Part shown: positions 1-11,480 of the stretch, one piece after another
Layout: every line of letters begins with the position of its first letter
Numbering within the stretch: the first letter of the stretch is position 1
Assembly: GCA_030374765.1 (NCBI GenBank)
Contig: JARGXX010000025.1
Location: forward strand, 62,001 to 126,000
DNA from: Agarophyton chilense
Taxonomy: Eukaryota; Rhodophyta; Florideophyceae; Gracilariales; Gracilariaceae
Direction: 5' to 3'
DNA length: 64,000 nucleotides
The notes under the pieces: generated by a model
Seen by the model: only the letters and a program-made list of their open reading frames with translations
Database searches by the model: none
What the model was told of the DNA's origin: nothing
Program-made: the position numbers and the translations under genes

Positions 1-763
1 AAGGAATCCAGTCATCGAAAGGGCAAATGTCTGAATACAAGCATAAGCTGAACAGACACGGAAGGAGAAATGCTGAGGGCGACCGAACGCAAAAGAAACA
101 AAAAGAAACTCCTAAAAGAGGGAACGCGAAAAGGCAAAGAAAGTGCAAATGCAAACAGAAGGCAGGCAATAAACATAGGCAAAGCTAGACAAAGATAGAA
201 AAAGAAGGCAACGGCGAACGGGCGAATACGCAGAGTGGAGAAAAAGGGTAGTCTACTTAAGGCAGCGTAGAACGGCAACTAGCAAGGACGTAGAGGCAAA
301 GGGCAGGGTGGAACGGGAGTAAACTTCAACTGAGGACTCTAATCCTCCGGCACTGCCGACTCCTTCTATTGTCATAGAAAGATCCCATGGCACACGTATT
401 AGGCGCATCAAAAACTGTATCACACATAAACGGGAAAAAAGAAACCAAACGAGTGGTGTTTTTACCCAAATGATAGAGACACAAACTAGCGTAACTCAGT
501 AGCCTGCACCAAAAAACAAAAGAAATAACCTAACCTTCACCTGTTTAAGATCAAAACTAACAAACTATTTCCATGATGTAGACCATATCAAGATTAAGTT
601 TTGAAAGCGTGTTCTTTTCAGTAGCACATGATCAGATTCGGAGTAATGGTGTAGAATAAATCGTTTACTGCCTTACTCCAATGAATATGTTGTACCGTAA
701 TGTCCTGGGGTGAGTTTTTTTCAAATTTTTCTTCTAAGGGTTTTTTCTGTTTCGTAAGTAAGG
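1..763. other. Left flank without a recognisable gene
   Basis: This is the sequence left of the Ty3 element A long terminal repeat. Open frames here are short and of biased composition (for example a purine-rich plus strand over 60-300), and none matches a family I recognise. It is probably intergenic sequence or degraded repeat. Confidence 0.5.
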
Positions 764-2280
764 TGTCGTACAATCACCTCCGGGGTATGCTACTGTCTTG
801 TCTCGGGAGCGTAGTGACGCTCAACCGTAGAGAGCGTGTTGATGCTCAACCTGAAAAGGTAGACGTAGTAAACCTTGATGGTAACAGGGAACTGTGAAAA
901 CCCGCAAAGGCAAACGGCGTGGGGACTAGCCTATATCGTGTAGGTGTAGAGCAACGCCCAGTTAGGGGATACTCGAAGATGCAACTCATAGACTGAGGGT
1001 TGAACCCTCCGAGGGTTATGACTATGATCTCCTCTAAGGTGTGCTGAGGTGGCACTGTTTTCTGGTTAGAGTTCGCCTATGAAGGGAAGATTCGGATGGC
1101 CCATGGTTGGATTGGCCCCGTGATACACGTGGCTTAATTTCGGCACCGATTTTCGGATATTTGTTAGAACGTTGGACTTTTGGGCCCTGACGATGGGATC
1201 TCCACGTGTATGGCCCTGAGCAGGTGTGCACTACTGTAATTAGTAGAGTTTAGTTAGTGGGCCCTTCTTAGGGAGACGAGATCTGACAGTCCGAAGCTCA
1301 GAATAAATGGGAACCAAGGTTGGTCTTCGATACCTTTAGAGGTTCTTCGTCGCCATCGTTTCGGCCTTACAACCCGGAACGGGCTCTGGTTAGCAACGCC
1401 TGCGTAGGGACACGACTCCACTTGGAGAGTGCCCACGTTTGGGTTCCGTGCATCCACCCCCTTGGGACCGCTCAGACGACCTGCGTGCACGATACCCCGT
1501 GGGGGTTCTGCTTACTTGTTGCGTGCTTTTTGTGTTTCCTTTCGAGGACAGGTTTTCGCCCCTGTATTGGGTTTCTTTTGTTGTTTCGCCCCTTTTCTGG
1601 TTCTCGGGTCCGGTGCCTGTTAGTGCCCGACCCTCGCCCCGTTTTTCCTCTTCGCCGGATTTTCCCCCATTCTTTGGGATACCCATACCCATTCCCGACC
1701 CAACGGGTTCTACCCCTCACCTCCGTCGGTACTGCCGGAATCCCCCGTGGGAGTTACACCCCACACTACGGGTGGAACGGAGGGCTCTGTCTCTGAGTCT
1801 GCCTCCCCCAGGGAGCAAGGCTTCGAACACCTTGAGAGCACTTCCCGTCGCCGGGTTTTGCTCCACAGTAGGTAAACGATGGTAGGCGTCGAAGCGCGGG
1901 AAAGCCTGTGTGGTAGTTGAGAAACAATAAACCAAAAGGTATAGTCGTGACCCAAGTGATGCCTGTCTTTATCATATTAGGATGGGGGAGGTGCAGTTCC
2001 CTATATGCAGTGGACTGCACTCCCCAGATCACCCAAGAGGTGCCAGCAAGGCACGGTCTCTGACCTAGTGTCAGTGACCTGGCCAACACTGGCTACAGTG
2101 CCAGGTGGCCACTCAACTACTGTACAAAAATACATATAATTACAATTTCTATCACTAACAATTACTCAATCAGAAGGTACATGTCAACATTACACGTGGC
2201 TGACAACACCTAGATGGTGGCTCGCCCGGACCTGCGTGGCTGATGATTCCTGGCACCCATCACCTACAAGGTCAGCGTAG
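764..2280 (-). repeat. 3' LTR of Ty3 element A, left portion
   Basis: This aligns by eye with 30811-31350: the same TGTCGTACAATCACCTC start, the shared GGCAAACGGCG and GGTGCAGTTCCCTATATGCA segments, and the same order throughout. It carries an extra block of about 0.9 kb that the other copy lacks. It is interrupted by the DNA transposon and resumes at about 19269. Confidence 0.85.
946..1873. other. Block of about 928 bp present only in the left LTR of element A
   Basis: Both LTR copies share the sequence up to GTGTAGGT and from AACGATGGTAGGCGTCG onward. The left copy has about 928 bp between these points, and the right copy joins them directly. The hexamer GTAGGT occurs at both edges (940-945 and 1868-1873), which suggests a microhomology deletion in the right copy. 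The short open frames inside (such as 1320-1885) look like chance frames in C/T-rich DNA. Confidence 0.7.
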
Positions 2281-2480
2281 TGTATCGTCAGTGTTCTCGG
2301 AATGCTAGTTCAGTTGTCAAAAAAGGACGAATTGAAATGACCGAAAAACCCGTGAATTTATCCAAATTTGGAGGTGTTAATTTCCGAAAATATTTTCATT
2401 CGTTCATTAGTGCTAGTTTGTATGGGAAGGAAAACTAGCACATATCTACAGTTTTTCTAGTTGTGATGGAGGTAAAACTA
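2281..2480 (+). repeat. Left terminal inverted repeat and subterminal repeats
   Basis: The inverted-repeat core lies at 2291-2308, with an outward extension matching the right end (ATCGTC plus one mismatch). Inside it, GCTAGT/ACTAGC/CTAGTT motifs recur near 2303, 2410, 2434, 2457 and 2476. Such motifs are typical transposase-binding subterminal repeats in CACTA-like families. Confidence 0.8.
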
Positions 2481-2800
2481 GCGTGAATCTTTCTGTCGCC
2501 GCAGTTTAAAGGTAAAAGTAGAGAAGTGGTGCAGGAGCAGATTCAATCTTTGTGCGCTCTAGATTGAGAGATTAGTACAAACAACCGGTCCCAAAATGGA
2601 CCTCAAAATAGAAATTGAACATTTAGTACCATCCATATCAATCGCAATAGAATCGCAGCCCGACCTGGCAGACCTCACGTGCCTTGCATTCTATATTGTT
2701 CTCCACCGCCCTCCCCTGTCACGTGCCCTGTGTGCGCCATACTCTCTCTCCGTCTACGCCCCCTACCAACTTCTTTCCCACCACCTCTCCTCCACCCACC

Positions 2801-5800
2801 ATGCCTTCCTGCTGTTTCAACGGTTGCTCCTTCTTCGCCCGAGAAATCCCCGCCCTCCAGTGGCACCAGAGAAGGTGCCCTCATCGCCTCTCCGCCAACA
2901 AGCGCTTCCTCTCCCCTGGCGGAAATGAACCCAGCTTCCCCCCCCGCACAAAACGCCACAAGTCCACCTCACAACTCCCCCCTCATCCTCCTCCCTCACA
3001 TCGCCCTTCCGACAACGTCCCTCTCGCACACCATGATTCCTACCTCCAAGACCAGCTCTCTCTCTCCCTCCACACCCAGGACGCCATCCACGTCGCCACT
3101 GGCCCTCTCGGTTCCCCCTCCTCTCTCGCTCTTTCCCCCCTCCCTCCTTCCACTCCCCCCCTCGACAACCCCCACCTGGAGAAAATGGTCCTCTACATCC
3201 CCTCCATCGCCTCCAAGCTTGGACAACGAAAGGCTGACGAACTCATCACTCTCCTGAATGATCCCCACTTCTCCGAATCAACATTCCGGAACTCAGTCTC
3301 CTCTGCAAAGCAATGCCTCGAGCTCCAGGCAGACCTCTTCCACCAGAGAATCAGGTCCATTGGTTTCGCCCCCTCCACCATCTTCGATCCCCACAAACGC
3401 TTCTCCGCAACCCTCTTCCAAAAAGACGCAATCCATGTCCTCAAACAACAGCTCGCCCTCGCACACTTCAAGAACACCTTTTCCACCCCATCTCCCAAAC
3501 ATCCGCCTCCGGCTCCCCCGCCTTCGCACACCCCATGGCAGCCACCCTCGGCTCAAAAGTCGTCCCCGCACTCAAGACCGCCATCATGCAGTCCAAAAAA
3601 GATAACATCGTCTGGCATCTCCCTCACTCCACCGGTATCGACTCCTTCATCGGCCTCGTCCAAATCTACTCCGACAAGTCCTCTACCTCTCTCAAATCTT
3701 CTTCCATCACCTCCTACCCCCTCCACATCACCCTTCTCAACTTCTCCGACTCTTTTCGCCGCAAATGCATCTCCGACAATCTCACACTCCTCGGCTATCT
3801 TCCCACCTCCTTCACCCCAATCACTCCTTCTCCAGATGCAGATATCATCACTCATTCCTCCTCCATCCACCGCCAAACAAAAATGGAACTCATACAGCAG
3901 ACCATCTCCTCCCTCCTCCAACCTCTCTTCTCTTCCGCCCTCCCCAGTTTCCCCTTCCGCGACGCAGACGGCGTTCTTCGTCAATGCCACCCCATCATCG
4001 CCAGCTACTGCGCAGACATTCCCGAGGCAAAGGATATTCTCGCCATCTCCCACGGCACCCGCCCCCAGCACCCCTGCCACAGATGCTCTGTCCCTCGCTC
4101 ACAACTCCACCAACACTCTCACGCCCATCCCCCTCGATCTCTTCCCCTCACCCTTGCAGCCCGCAACAAACACTTCTCCCTCCTCAAGGACTCCGAAGCA
4201 GCTCTCCTCGCCCGCAAGCCAAGAGTCTCGCGCAACTTCAAGGAACAAGCTCTCCAAGCACTCCACTCCCTCTCCCTCGCAAAATACCCCACCCTCTTCG
4301 AGTCTTACCCCCTTTTCAACATCACCCCCCTCCTCACCCCATACAACATCTTCCCCTTCGAACCCCTCCACAACTTCCACCTCGGCGTTTCCAAACTCAT
4401 CAAGCTCGCCGCCATCGAACGTCTCAGATCAGAACACCTCTTCACCACCATCAGCTCCACAAACTCCCGCCGTTCCTTCCACTCCGTCCGCACCTCCATC
4501 CTCAAGCACTCCAACTTCATCCTCACCGCCATCGAAAAACATTCCCCAGCTACCGGCCTCCACATCGACTTCTCTACTTCCGAAAGCGGGCAGTCCCTCA
4601 ACGGCTTCTTCACAACTGACGGCGTCCGCGGCATGCTAAAAGCAAAAGACTACCGCGCCCTCGACATGGTCTTTCCCTTCATCGGCGCCTTTTTCGACCG
4701 CTGCTGTGACGAAGCCAATTCCGCTCCCATCACAACTGTCTTCTCCAAGTACACAGACCTCCTCCTCACCTCCATGTGCTACAACTCCGTCCTCGAATGG
4801 ACCACTTCTCGTCTTGCCAAACTCACCTCCCAAATCCATTCCTTCAAGCTCAGAGCTGTCGATGTTCTCGGTCCATACCATACCTCCAACCTTGGCACCC
4901 TCAAATTCCACCTCCTCGATCACATCGTAGACGACATTCGACGCTTTGGGGGTCTCCACTTCAACGATGCAGGCATCTTCGAACAAGCCCATACCCTCTT
5001 CAAAGCACATTACTCCCGAACCTCCAAGCGCAGACCCACCGCGCACAACGAAACCATCCGTGCCATCGAACGCTCCGATGCCGTCAACAATTGGATTTCT
5101 CTCTCCGCTGATCCTTCCGTCACCTCATCCTCCCATGCCCCTCCTCCTCCCTTTCAAGCCCGCAAACCAGGTTTCGTCCGTGATGGCAAGCACACCTCCT
5201 TTTCCGATCTCATCACCGCTCAAAAATTCCTTCGAGCAAACCCCCACTCAACAATCTCTTCCCTTCAGGACCTCTTCTCCCCAGACACTATCGCCATCAT
5301 CTCACAGATTGGAACCCTCGCACTCCCCTCCTTCGTCACACTCACACTCGAAACACTAGCTCTCAACCAGGACTCCCCCACTCTCCGCCAAACCCGTCTC
5401 ACATTCGTCAATTCCGCATACGTCGTCGGCGGCTTCACCCCAACCCTAGACGACTACATCGCCGATCGAAACGAGCTCGCCGTCAAAGATCCCCCTCTCC
5501 CACTCATTTAACGTATCTTCGCTGCTCCCTCCTTCGGTCCCTCTAAAACCCCAAAGTTTTCCCACATCCTCGTTGCCGGTTCCAGCTTCTTCAACCCCAC
5601 TCCCACCGCCTGGGTCTGCAAGCTCAACTCTCTTCTTTGCTTCACCACCCCTTCTTCCCCTTCCACTCATAACGAGTTCGCCTTCGTTCAGTTCCTCGAA
5701 CTCGTTCCACCCCAGGATCAAGTCGATGTCTCTCTCAATTGCATCTGCCTCCGATGGGCAACAGACGACGAACAAAACCACACCGCCCACCCCCTTCCTA

Positions 5801-6021
5801 TCTCAAACACTTCCAACTCCGACAACGTCTCCCCCTGGTTCGGCCTCGTACCATCCTCTTCCATTCTCGGCCCCGTTCATGTACTTCGCCAAAACTACCC
5901 CGCACCCCCTTTCACCCCTCGATTGCACTGGCGCTTCCATCGATTTTACCTCAACAGATTCTACCGAGACCCAACTGCCAAGCCCTACTTCTCCAACACC
6001 ACCACTGGGTGGCACCCATAA
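2801..6021 (+). pseudogene. CACTA/Plavaka/KDZ-like transposase, decayed
   Basis: The ATG at 2801 follows a good ACCCACC context. The N-terminus has a C-x4-C-x12-H-x3-C zinc finger (residues 4-26). The frame then shifts by -1 near 3478-3495, consistent with loss of one C, and continues to a TAA at 5509. Past that stop the same frame stays open to the TAA at 6019, and its protein (segments such as PSSSILGPVHVLR) reads as the natural C-terminus. The middle has a DIPE segment, then a PCHRC zinc-knuckle insertion, then HLLDHIVDDIRRFG and a Glu-containing IFEQAH segment. This is the order of catalytic D, Cys insertion and catalytic E in CACTA/KDZ DDE transposases. A 75-nt GT-AG interval (5482-5556) would remove the TAA in frame, so a micro-intron is an alternative to a nonsense change there. 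The subfamily is unresolved. Confidence 0.7.
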
Positions 6022-6130
6022 TAATACCTCCCAAGGCACATGATCCAATAAAATAGTCACCGCTGCTTTTCTTCCATAGCCGACCCCCATCTTGCCCCAC
6101 CTCCTTACCCTCTTATCCCCCCGTACCTTA

Positions 6131-8784
6131 TCACTCTCCCACTCCTTGCCTACTCCCCAACGCTAAGCGCTTGAACCGTGGTTCTTCTGGTCCACATGAC
6201 GCTATATAGCAATCTAACACCGCTCCCAGTCTTCTCGTGAGATTCTCCATGAAAAACTCCTCCCTTATCGCCAGATAGATTTTCTCTCTCGACGGTATCC
6301 ATAGCCCAGCCGTCGCGATTCTCTCCTTATTCCCACTCCCATCTCTACGATTCCCTCCACAGAATCCATCATTCTCAAACGCCTCAGCATACTCATCCTT
6401 CACCATGTTCCAGGCAACCCTCAATATGTCCTCAACAGCCAGTGGCAGAAACCTCCCAAACAGCGTCGAGAACAAAAGTTGCCTTTGGCCTCCCCGCCCA
6501 ACGTCTCTATACATCGTGGTCACCACACATCCAATCCATGCATCAAGTCGCGCAAGATGCATCACCGTCCCATCCACATACTGCCTTTCTCCATTTCTGT
6601 GACTCTCTACCGCGTAGCCCATAAACTCCTCCAACACTTTCAACGACACCTGATTTCGAAAATACATATCTGCCTCACCAAAGTCCTCCAAGTTCTCAGA
6701 CACCTTCGATCCAGAATAAGTAATATCTTCAATCGCCCTCGTTCTCCACGCACACAGCTTACCTCTCCCATCTTCCCCCGACCCCATCAACTTCTCCTGC
6801 GCCTCCTCAATCTGCTTCTTCAACTCCGCCCAAAGCTCCGTCCCTTCAGTCACCTTAGCTCGTTTCGCGATCAAATCATATCCAAGCATGGAAAACAGCT
6901 TATCACGCGCTGCTCGCTTCCGCACCCCAACCACATCGCTCAATGTCTGCTTCATTCTCTGTCTCAAGCACCTATCTGCACTTACATTTTCCACGCACTC
7001 CTCTCTCCTCCCCGCTTCCCTTATCGACTCCCATTTCTCTCCCATTAACTCAGTCTCTACCACGTGCTTCAACAACAAATGGCTCCCGCCCTCTGTCGAC
7101 GGCGTATACGGTCTCATCTCATATGCAACCTCAATTGGACATCTCGGAACCATTTCCTTCTCTCCCACCACAAACATACTTTCCTCCCTACTCTCCCCAA
7201 CCGCCTCACTTCTATTCTTCCAGCTTCGACCCACATTCTCGGTGTCGAAGCAAAGTTCCGATGCCTCCAGTTTTGCATAATGAAGAATCCTATCATACAC
7301 ACGACGTGCAAATCCATAAAAGCATTCCTGCACTCCAATGTCATACTTTCGTCGCCGCGTCACGCCTCCCTCCCCCCTCCCTTCCCCAGCGATTCTACCT
7401 TTCAACGCCTCCCTCAAACTCTCGATCAGCACATTCTGCTGCTTCATTTCCTCCCTCGCCCGATCCAGCTCCGTTTGGGTCATTTTCAAACTCACCATCA
7501 CACTGTAGCTGTCTTCCTTCATACGTCCCATTTGTCCCTTCACCACATTCATCTTCTCAATTAGCATCGACCGCGGCAACAAACCTATGTCATCATCATT
7601 TGCTTCATCTTCCACTTTATGGACGGCGTTCTCCACGACATTTAAATTCGCATTCTCCCCGTTATCATTATTCCTTGTGAATTCAATGTTTCTCCTTACT
7701 CGCATACCTTCCGGCGTCCTTCGCCTTGCGTTCACCTCAAACCCTTCAACTCCCAAACCCACCCCTCTCCTCGGTGGCAAACGCTGGACATCTTCTCCCT
7801 GATGAGAAAGAACTGCTGCTCTTCCATCGCCTTCCTCCCCTGAACCACGTGTTCTCCCTCCACCAAACCCCCTTCTCCCCCCTCACTCACATGCACTTCT
7901 CTGCTTTCCCTTTCGTCTATCGCTCTTCTTCCTGTAACTCGAACACTCCCCATTCTTTCCTTTGCACGCTCTCTCCTTTCTTCCACGTAATCCAAGTTCG
8001 CCTCCTCCCATCTTTCCGCCTGTTCCCCCGCGGTAACTCCAGCACTCTCTCCTTCTGTTCTCTCTCGAACGACTCTTGCGCCCGCGATTAGACCACTACT
8101 GGGTCCACCTATTCTACCCTCCCCACCACGGCTACTCTCTATTCTCCCTTTCTGTATCTCATCATCACCGTCCTCTTCCCTAATACCCGTAAACGATGCC
8201 CCTGCATCTTCAATGCCTCTAAGGCGGGATCCACGTTCTCCGATCATTCTCTCTCCCTCCTTACGCCCCTTCGTCCTCTCATTCGGAATCTCTTCACCTC
8301 CTTCAGGTGCAGAGCATGAATTTACCGGCTCCACATCAGCTGAAGACGTGAGTACAGCACTTGGAGTCCGCTCGGATGCATCCCCTCTCCTTGTCCTCCC
8401 TGGAGCTCTGCTCGCCCTCCCCCGCAATCCACTTCTAGGTACACGCGTGCAGTTGCTTTGCACGCCATCCCGTTTTCCATCGCCGCTCCGCACCATCTCT
8501 CCCGTAGGCGACGTGATTTGCTCCGTAGGCGACGTGATTTGCTCCGCACTCTCCTCCGTCACCGTCTCCTTTGCGCGAACAGCCTTTCCTTTGCCCCCAC
8601 TCGCCTCTCCTTCCCCACCATCTTGCCTTGATCTACCTCTCAGGCGCACGCCTCCCTTCTCTCCACTCGCGCCCTGGAGCCTACGCCCCTTGTCCCTTCC
8701 GCCCTCCGCATCCCCTCCATGCCGCCGTGATTTTGTACCGCGCCCGCTAGTGTTCTCGCTTCTCGATTTGCGCTTCGGAGCCAT
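6131..8784 (-). CDS. Basic/coiled-coil transposon cargo protein, split by a frame change
   Basis: The ATG at 8784 opens a frame (to 7732) that begins with a basic, nuclear-localisation-like run (MAPKRKSRS). It is rich in Arg, Gly, Glu and Lys and contains a direct repeat (EQITSPT twice). The overlapping frame to 6131 has no ATG at its upstream edge and continues the same strand. The two are best explained as one gene of roughly 880 residues with a -1 frame change around 7735-7800. The second half has a predicted coiled coil (SVMVSLKMTQTELDRAREEM onward) and then a mixed globular segment of about 380 residues with no family I recognise. It lies tail-to-tail with the transposase and shares the minus strand with the methyltransferase gene. 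It could be a DNA-binding partner of the transposase. That is a guess, and no function is assigned. Confidence 0.55.
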
Positions 8785-9107
8785 GGTTGAAGAGAGAGAG
8801 AGCGATCGTGGTATAGTCTTCCATGCGTTGCAATGCGATGGATGGGAGAGAAGCTTCGAAACATTCTGCTTCCAAAAATATACCTCTACCCTTTTCGTGT
8901 TCTCAGAAAACCCCCAAACTTTTCAGATATTTAAATATGCGCTCGAACGCACCAGATATTGGGAAAGTCTTCTCCTTCGGTGTACATGACTTTCCTTTAG
9001 CATATGTACTACGTCACGCTTTGACGTTATATGTAGCGACAAACATAGTAAAAGCCCACAATATCTGGTACACTACAATGAAGTAAAGTAACAAAAGCGA
9101 TGCACTT
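8785..9107. other. Intergenic spacer between two minus-strand cargo genes
   Basis: It holds the 5' flank of the coiled-coil gene and the 3' flank of the methyltransferase-SET gene. The sequence is AT-richer than its neighbours. It is a likely promoter/terminator region, but I see no defined motif. Confidence 0.4.
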
Positions 9108-11251
9108 TTAATCGATTACTATGACTGGCGTGTTATTTATACTCCAGATATACTCTGTCCCATAATCCGCGAACAGCTCCTCTCCTATTTCTATATCTCG
9201 AATTGCTTGCACAGAAAGAAATCTATAGTCTCTCAACTGAAATGGGGTCCGCCCCGTCCCGGGAGTTCTGATGACCCGAACATTTGCAGTGCGGCATCTC
9301 ATTAACCCGTCTTCAACCGCATCCCTGTCCCTATCCCCTTCCCCATACTTGGGGTCGTTAATTGCTCCCCCCAAGCAAAATGGAGCAGGGACAATCCACA
9401 CCGGAATAAGAGACATCCCACTAATTCTTCCTGGTAGCTTGTGAAACACTTCCCCTCGGACGCTTATCTCCATCGCGTACTGCCGAAAACGATCAGCAGT
9501 CGCTTTCAATAGCCCCCCTTCGTATGCCTTATGAACTTCCTTCCGCTTTGAAAGATTATGGTACACCAAAGTCCCGTAAAAGTAACAAGCAGTCTCACCT
9601 TGTATCACCTGGCGTGTTTTGTACACACAAACTCCAGCATTCGGGTGCCTTATCGTCGACTTTGCAATCCGACAACCACATACTGTCGCCTCCACTGCCA
9701 GAATAGCATTCCAATCCAACAGTGACATCTTTCCTTGAAAACTTCTTGGCCACTCATACAGGGCCTGCCGTCGCCCAATCTCCGGTATATTCTTATCCTG
9801 CCACATGGAGGAGAGAAAATCCACGATATGGGGTGGAAACATCTGATGCTCGGGAAATCCGGTAGGTGTTTTCCAGGACTTCGAACGCTTTATGACGACG
9901 TCCGGAAACAAGCATGTCACTCGAGTCACAGATTTCCGAACATCTTGCGTTATATGAATGTCCGTCTTGTTGTTCCGCATGCATGACGCAAATTTCACTG
10001 TAGCGGCGTGCTTCGCATGAGCAAAGCACTGCGGATCTGGCTCACACCCTAGAAACTGACGGTTCTTTTCCAGTTCCATGCATGCCATGGCCGTTGAAAA
10101 TGTTCCGGCGAAGAGGTCCACCAATATGTCTCCCGGCTGAGAAAACCTGCTGATGAGCTCCTTCAGCAAAGCGCGTGACTTCTGTTCCGCCCGCACTTTC
10201 TGATACGTAACTGCTCCTTTGGCATTCTTCCTTCTCCATAGAAGTGTTTCACAATTCGACATGGGAGGCACTTGGTCAATCACGCTATGGTAACCCGGAT
10301 ATCGCGATGGTACATAGCTGAAGTTCTCATAGTTCACCATTCCATGTTTTTCGGCGTAGGACAACCCGCTGCGAACTCCATGAATGGCGTACTCTGTTCC
10401 CGGAAACAGGGAGCACGAACTACGTCCGGGATTACGCATCGGATTGCCTTGAGAGCGAATGAAGTGCAGCTGGACCTTGTCCACGACAAACGACCTGCTC
10501 TTCTGTCCATTCTCATCCTTTGCACCGATTCGACCCAACACTTCTTTCCATTCGTTCACCTGCTCAATCGCGCAGAATATAACGAAATGCCCTCCCGGAC
10601 GCAGAAGTTTAGAGATGAGCTTCGCCGTCTTCACCATGTCTTGCCGGTTAAGAACGTCGTACCAGCTGTTTTTCCTGTTCTTCTTCGCACGCATATTATA
10701 CGGCGGGTCCGTGAGAACCAACTGCACTTTCCCTATCGGAGAGACCCCATTGCTGCGCAATGTCCCTTCAATCTCCACCAGGTACAATTGTACATTCGAC
10801 AGTGCTTATCCATCTCCGACTCGCACTTTTGGAGAGACAATATATCATCCAGAGAGGTAAGGTCGTGAGGCGGCAGAATATCCACCGGCTCAGATTCGAC
10901 CGACCTTGGTCCAGCTGTGGAAGAATGCTGACCAACACCCATGTTCTCTTCCTCATTCTCGGTCCCACCCTCCACCGCCGGAGCCTCCGAATCTTTCTCA
11001 GGGGGTACAACTTCTATCTCGTCTTCTTCCATAACCATAGTAGGTTCCGCCTTTGTCGCAGCCACCGCTTCCACCTCCACACTCCCTCGCAGCTTTAGTG
11101 GCGATATGTATTCCGAGATGGTAGAGATAAGAGAGTTCGAGAAGCAGTCGAATCTCTCCGCAAACACGGGGTGTGCTGCGACTTCATCGGTCCACCGATG
11201 AAGTCGCAGGGCACCCCTGTCGGCCGACAAACACGCCATAACATCACGCAT
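9108..11251 (-). CDS. DNA methyltransferase (DPPY type) fused to a SET domain
   Basis: The long frame 9108-10787 has no ATG at its upstream edge. Counting from there, residues 24-33 read VLTDPPYNMR (catalytic motif IV) and residues 222-232 read VDLFAGTFSTA with CEPDP after it (AdoMet motif I). Motif IV before motif I is the beta-class order, and DPPY is typical of N6-adenine rather than N4-cytosine enzymes. Residues about 380-410 (NAGVCVYKTRQVIQGE, then YGTLVYHN) and about 525-547 (VQAIRDIEIGEELFADYG) match the start and end of a SET domain, the fold of protein lysine methyltransferases. A second frame, 10733-11251, supplies an acidic N-terminal extension and joins by a -1 shift or a short intron between about 10790 and 10880. 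The ATG is at 11251 or 11037. The gene is divergent from the dioxygenase gene across the hairpin array. The DNA substrate and the SET target are unknown. Confidence 0.75.
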
Positions 11252-11480
11252 GATGCTTTTCTGAGATGTTGGTCGACTGTCGGCCGACAGAGGTGCGCTC
11301 CGACTTCATCGGGGGTCCCGATGAAATCCCCGCGCACCTCTGTCGGCCGACCAAGTGCACCATGTACACCTGAGCGTTCCAAAAATTACAAAATTATATG
11401 TATTATGTCGGCCGACAGAGGTGCGCGGGGACTTCATCGGGACCCCCGATGAAGTCGGAGCGCACCTCTGTCGGCCGTCA
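11168..11480. repeat. Array of three large hairpins built on TGTCGGCCGACA
   Basis: Hairpin 1 (about 11173-11212) has arms around TGCGACTTCATCGGT with a 2-nt loop. Hairpin 2 (about 11279-11352) and hairpin 3 (about 11407-11477) each have arms of about 35 bp and almost no loop. Hairpin 3 is nearly the exact reverse complement of hairpin 2, so the pair also forms a nested inverted repeat. The 12-bp self-complementary TGTCGGCCGACA is perfect at 11218-11229, 11278-11289 and 11406-11417. One-base variants occur at 11341-11352 and 11469-11480. The array sits between two divergent genes, so it is a candidate operator or binding platform. Part of hairpin 1 overlaps the extended methyltransferase reading frame. 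Confidence 0.9.

Noticed and set aside
12-278. Minus-strand open frame of 88 codons at the left edge
   Set aside because: It has low-complexity Phe/Leu/Ser composition, no motif and purine-rich DNA on the other strand. It is probably a chance frame.
1320-1885. Several overlapping open frames inside the left LTR of element A
   Set aside because: They lie in LTR DNA, on both strands, and none resembles a protein.
2679-3257. Alternative plus frame overlapping the transposase N-terminus
   Set aside because: It is a Pro/Ser-rich shadow of C/T-rich coding DNA with no motif. The zinc finger lies in the other frame.
11168-11480. CRISPR-like array
   Set aside because: The repeats are inverted and self-complementary rather than direct repeats with unique spacers, and the context is eukaryotic.
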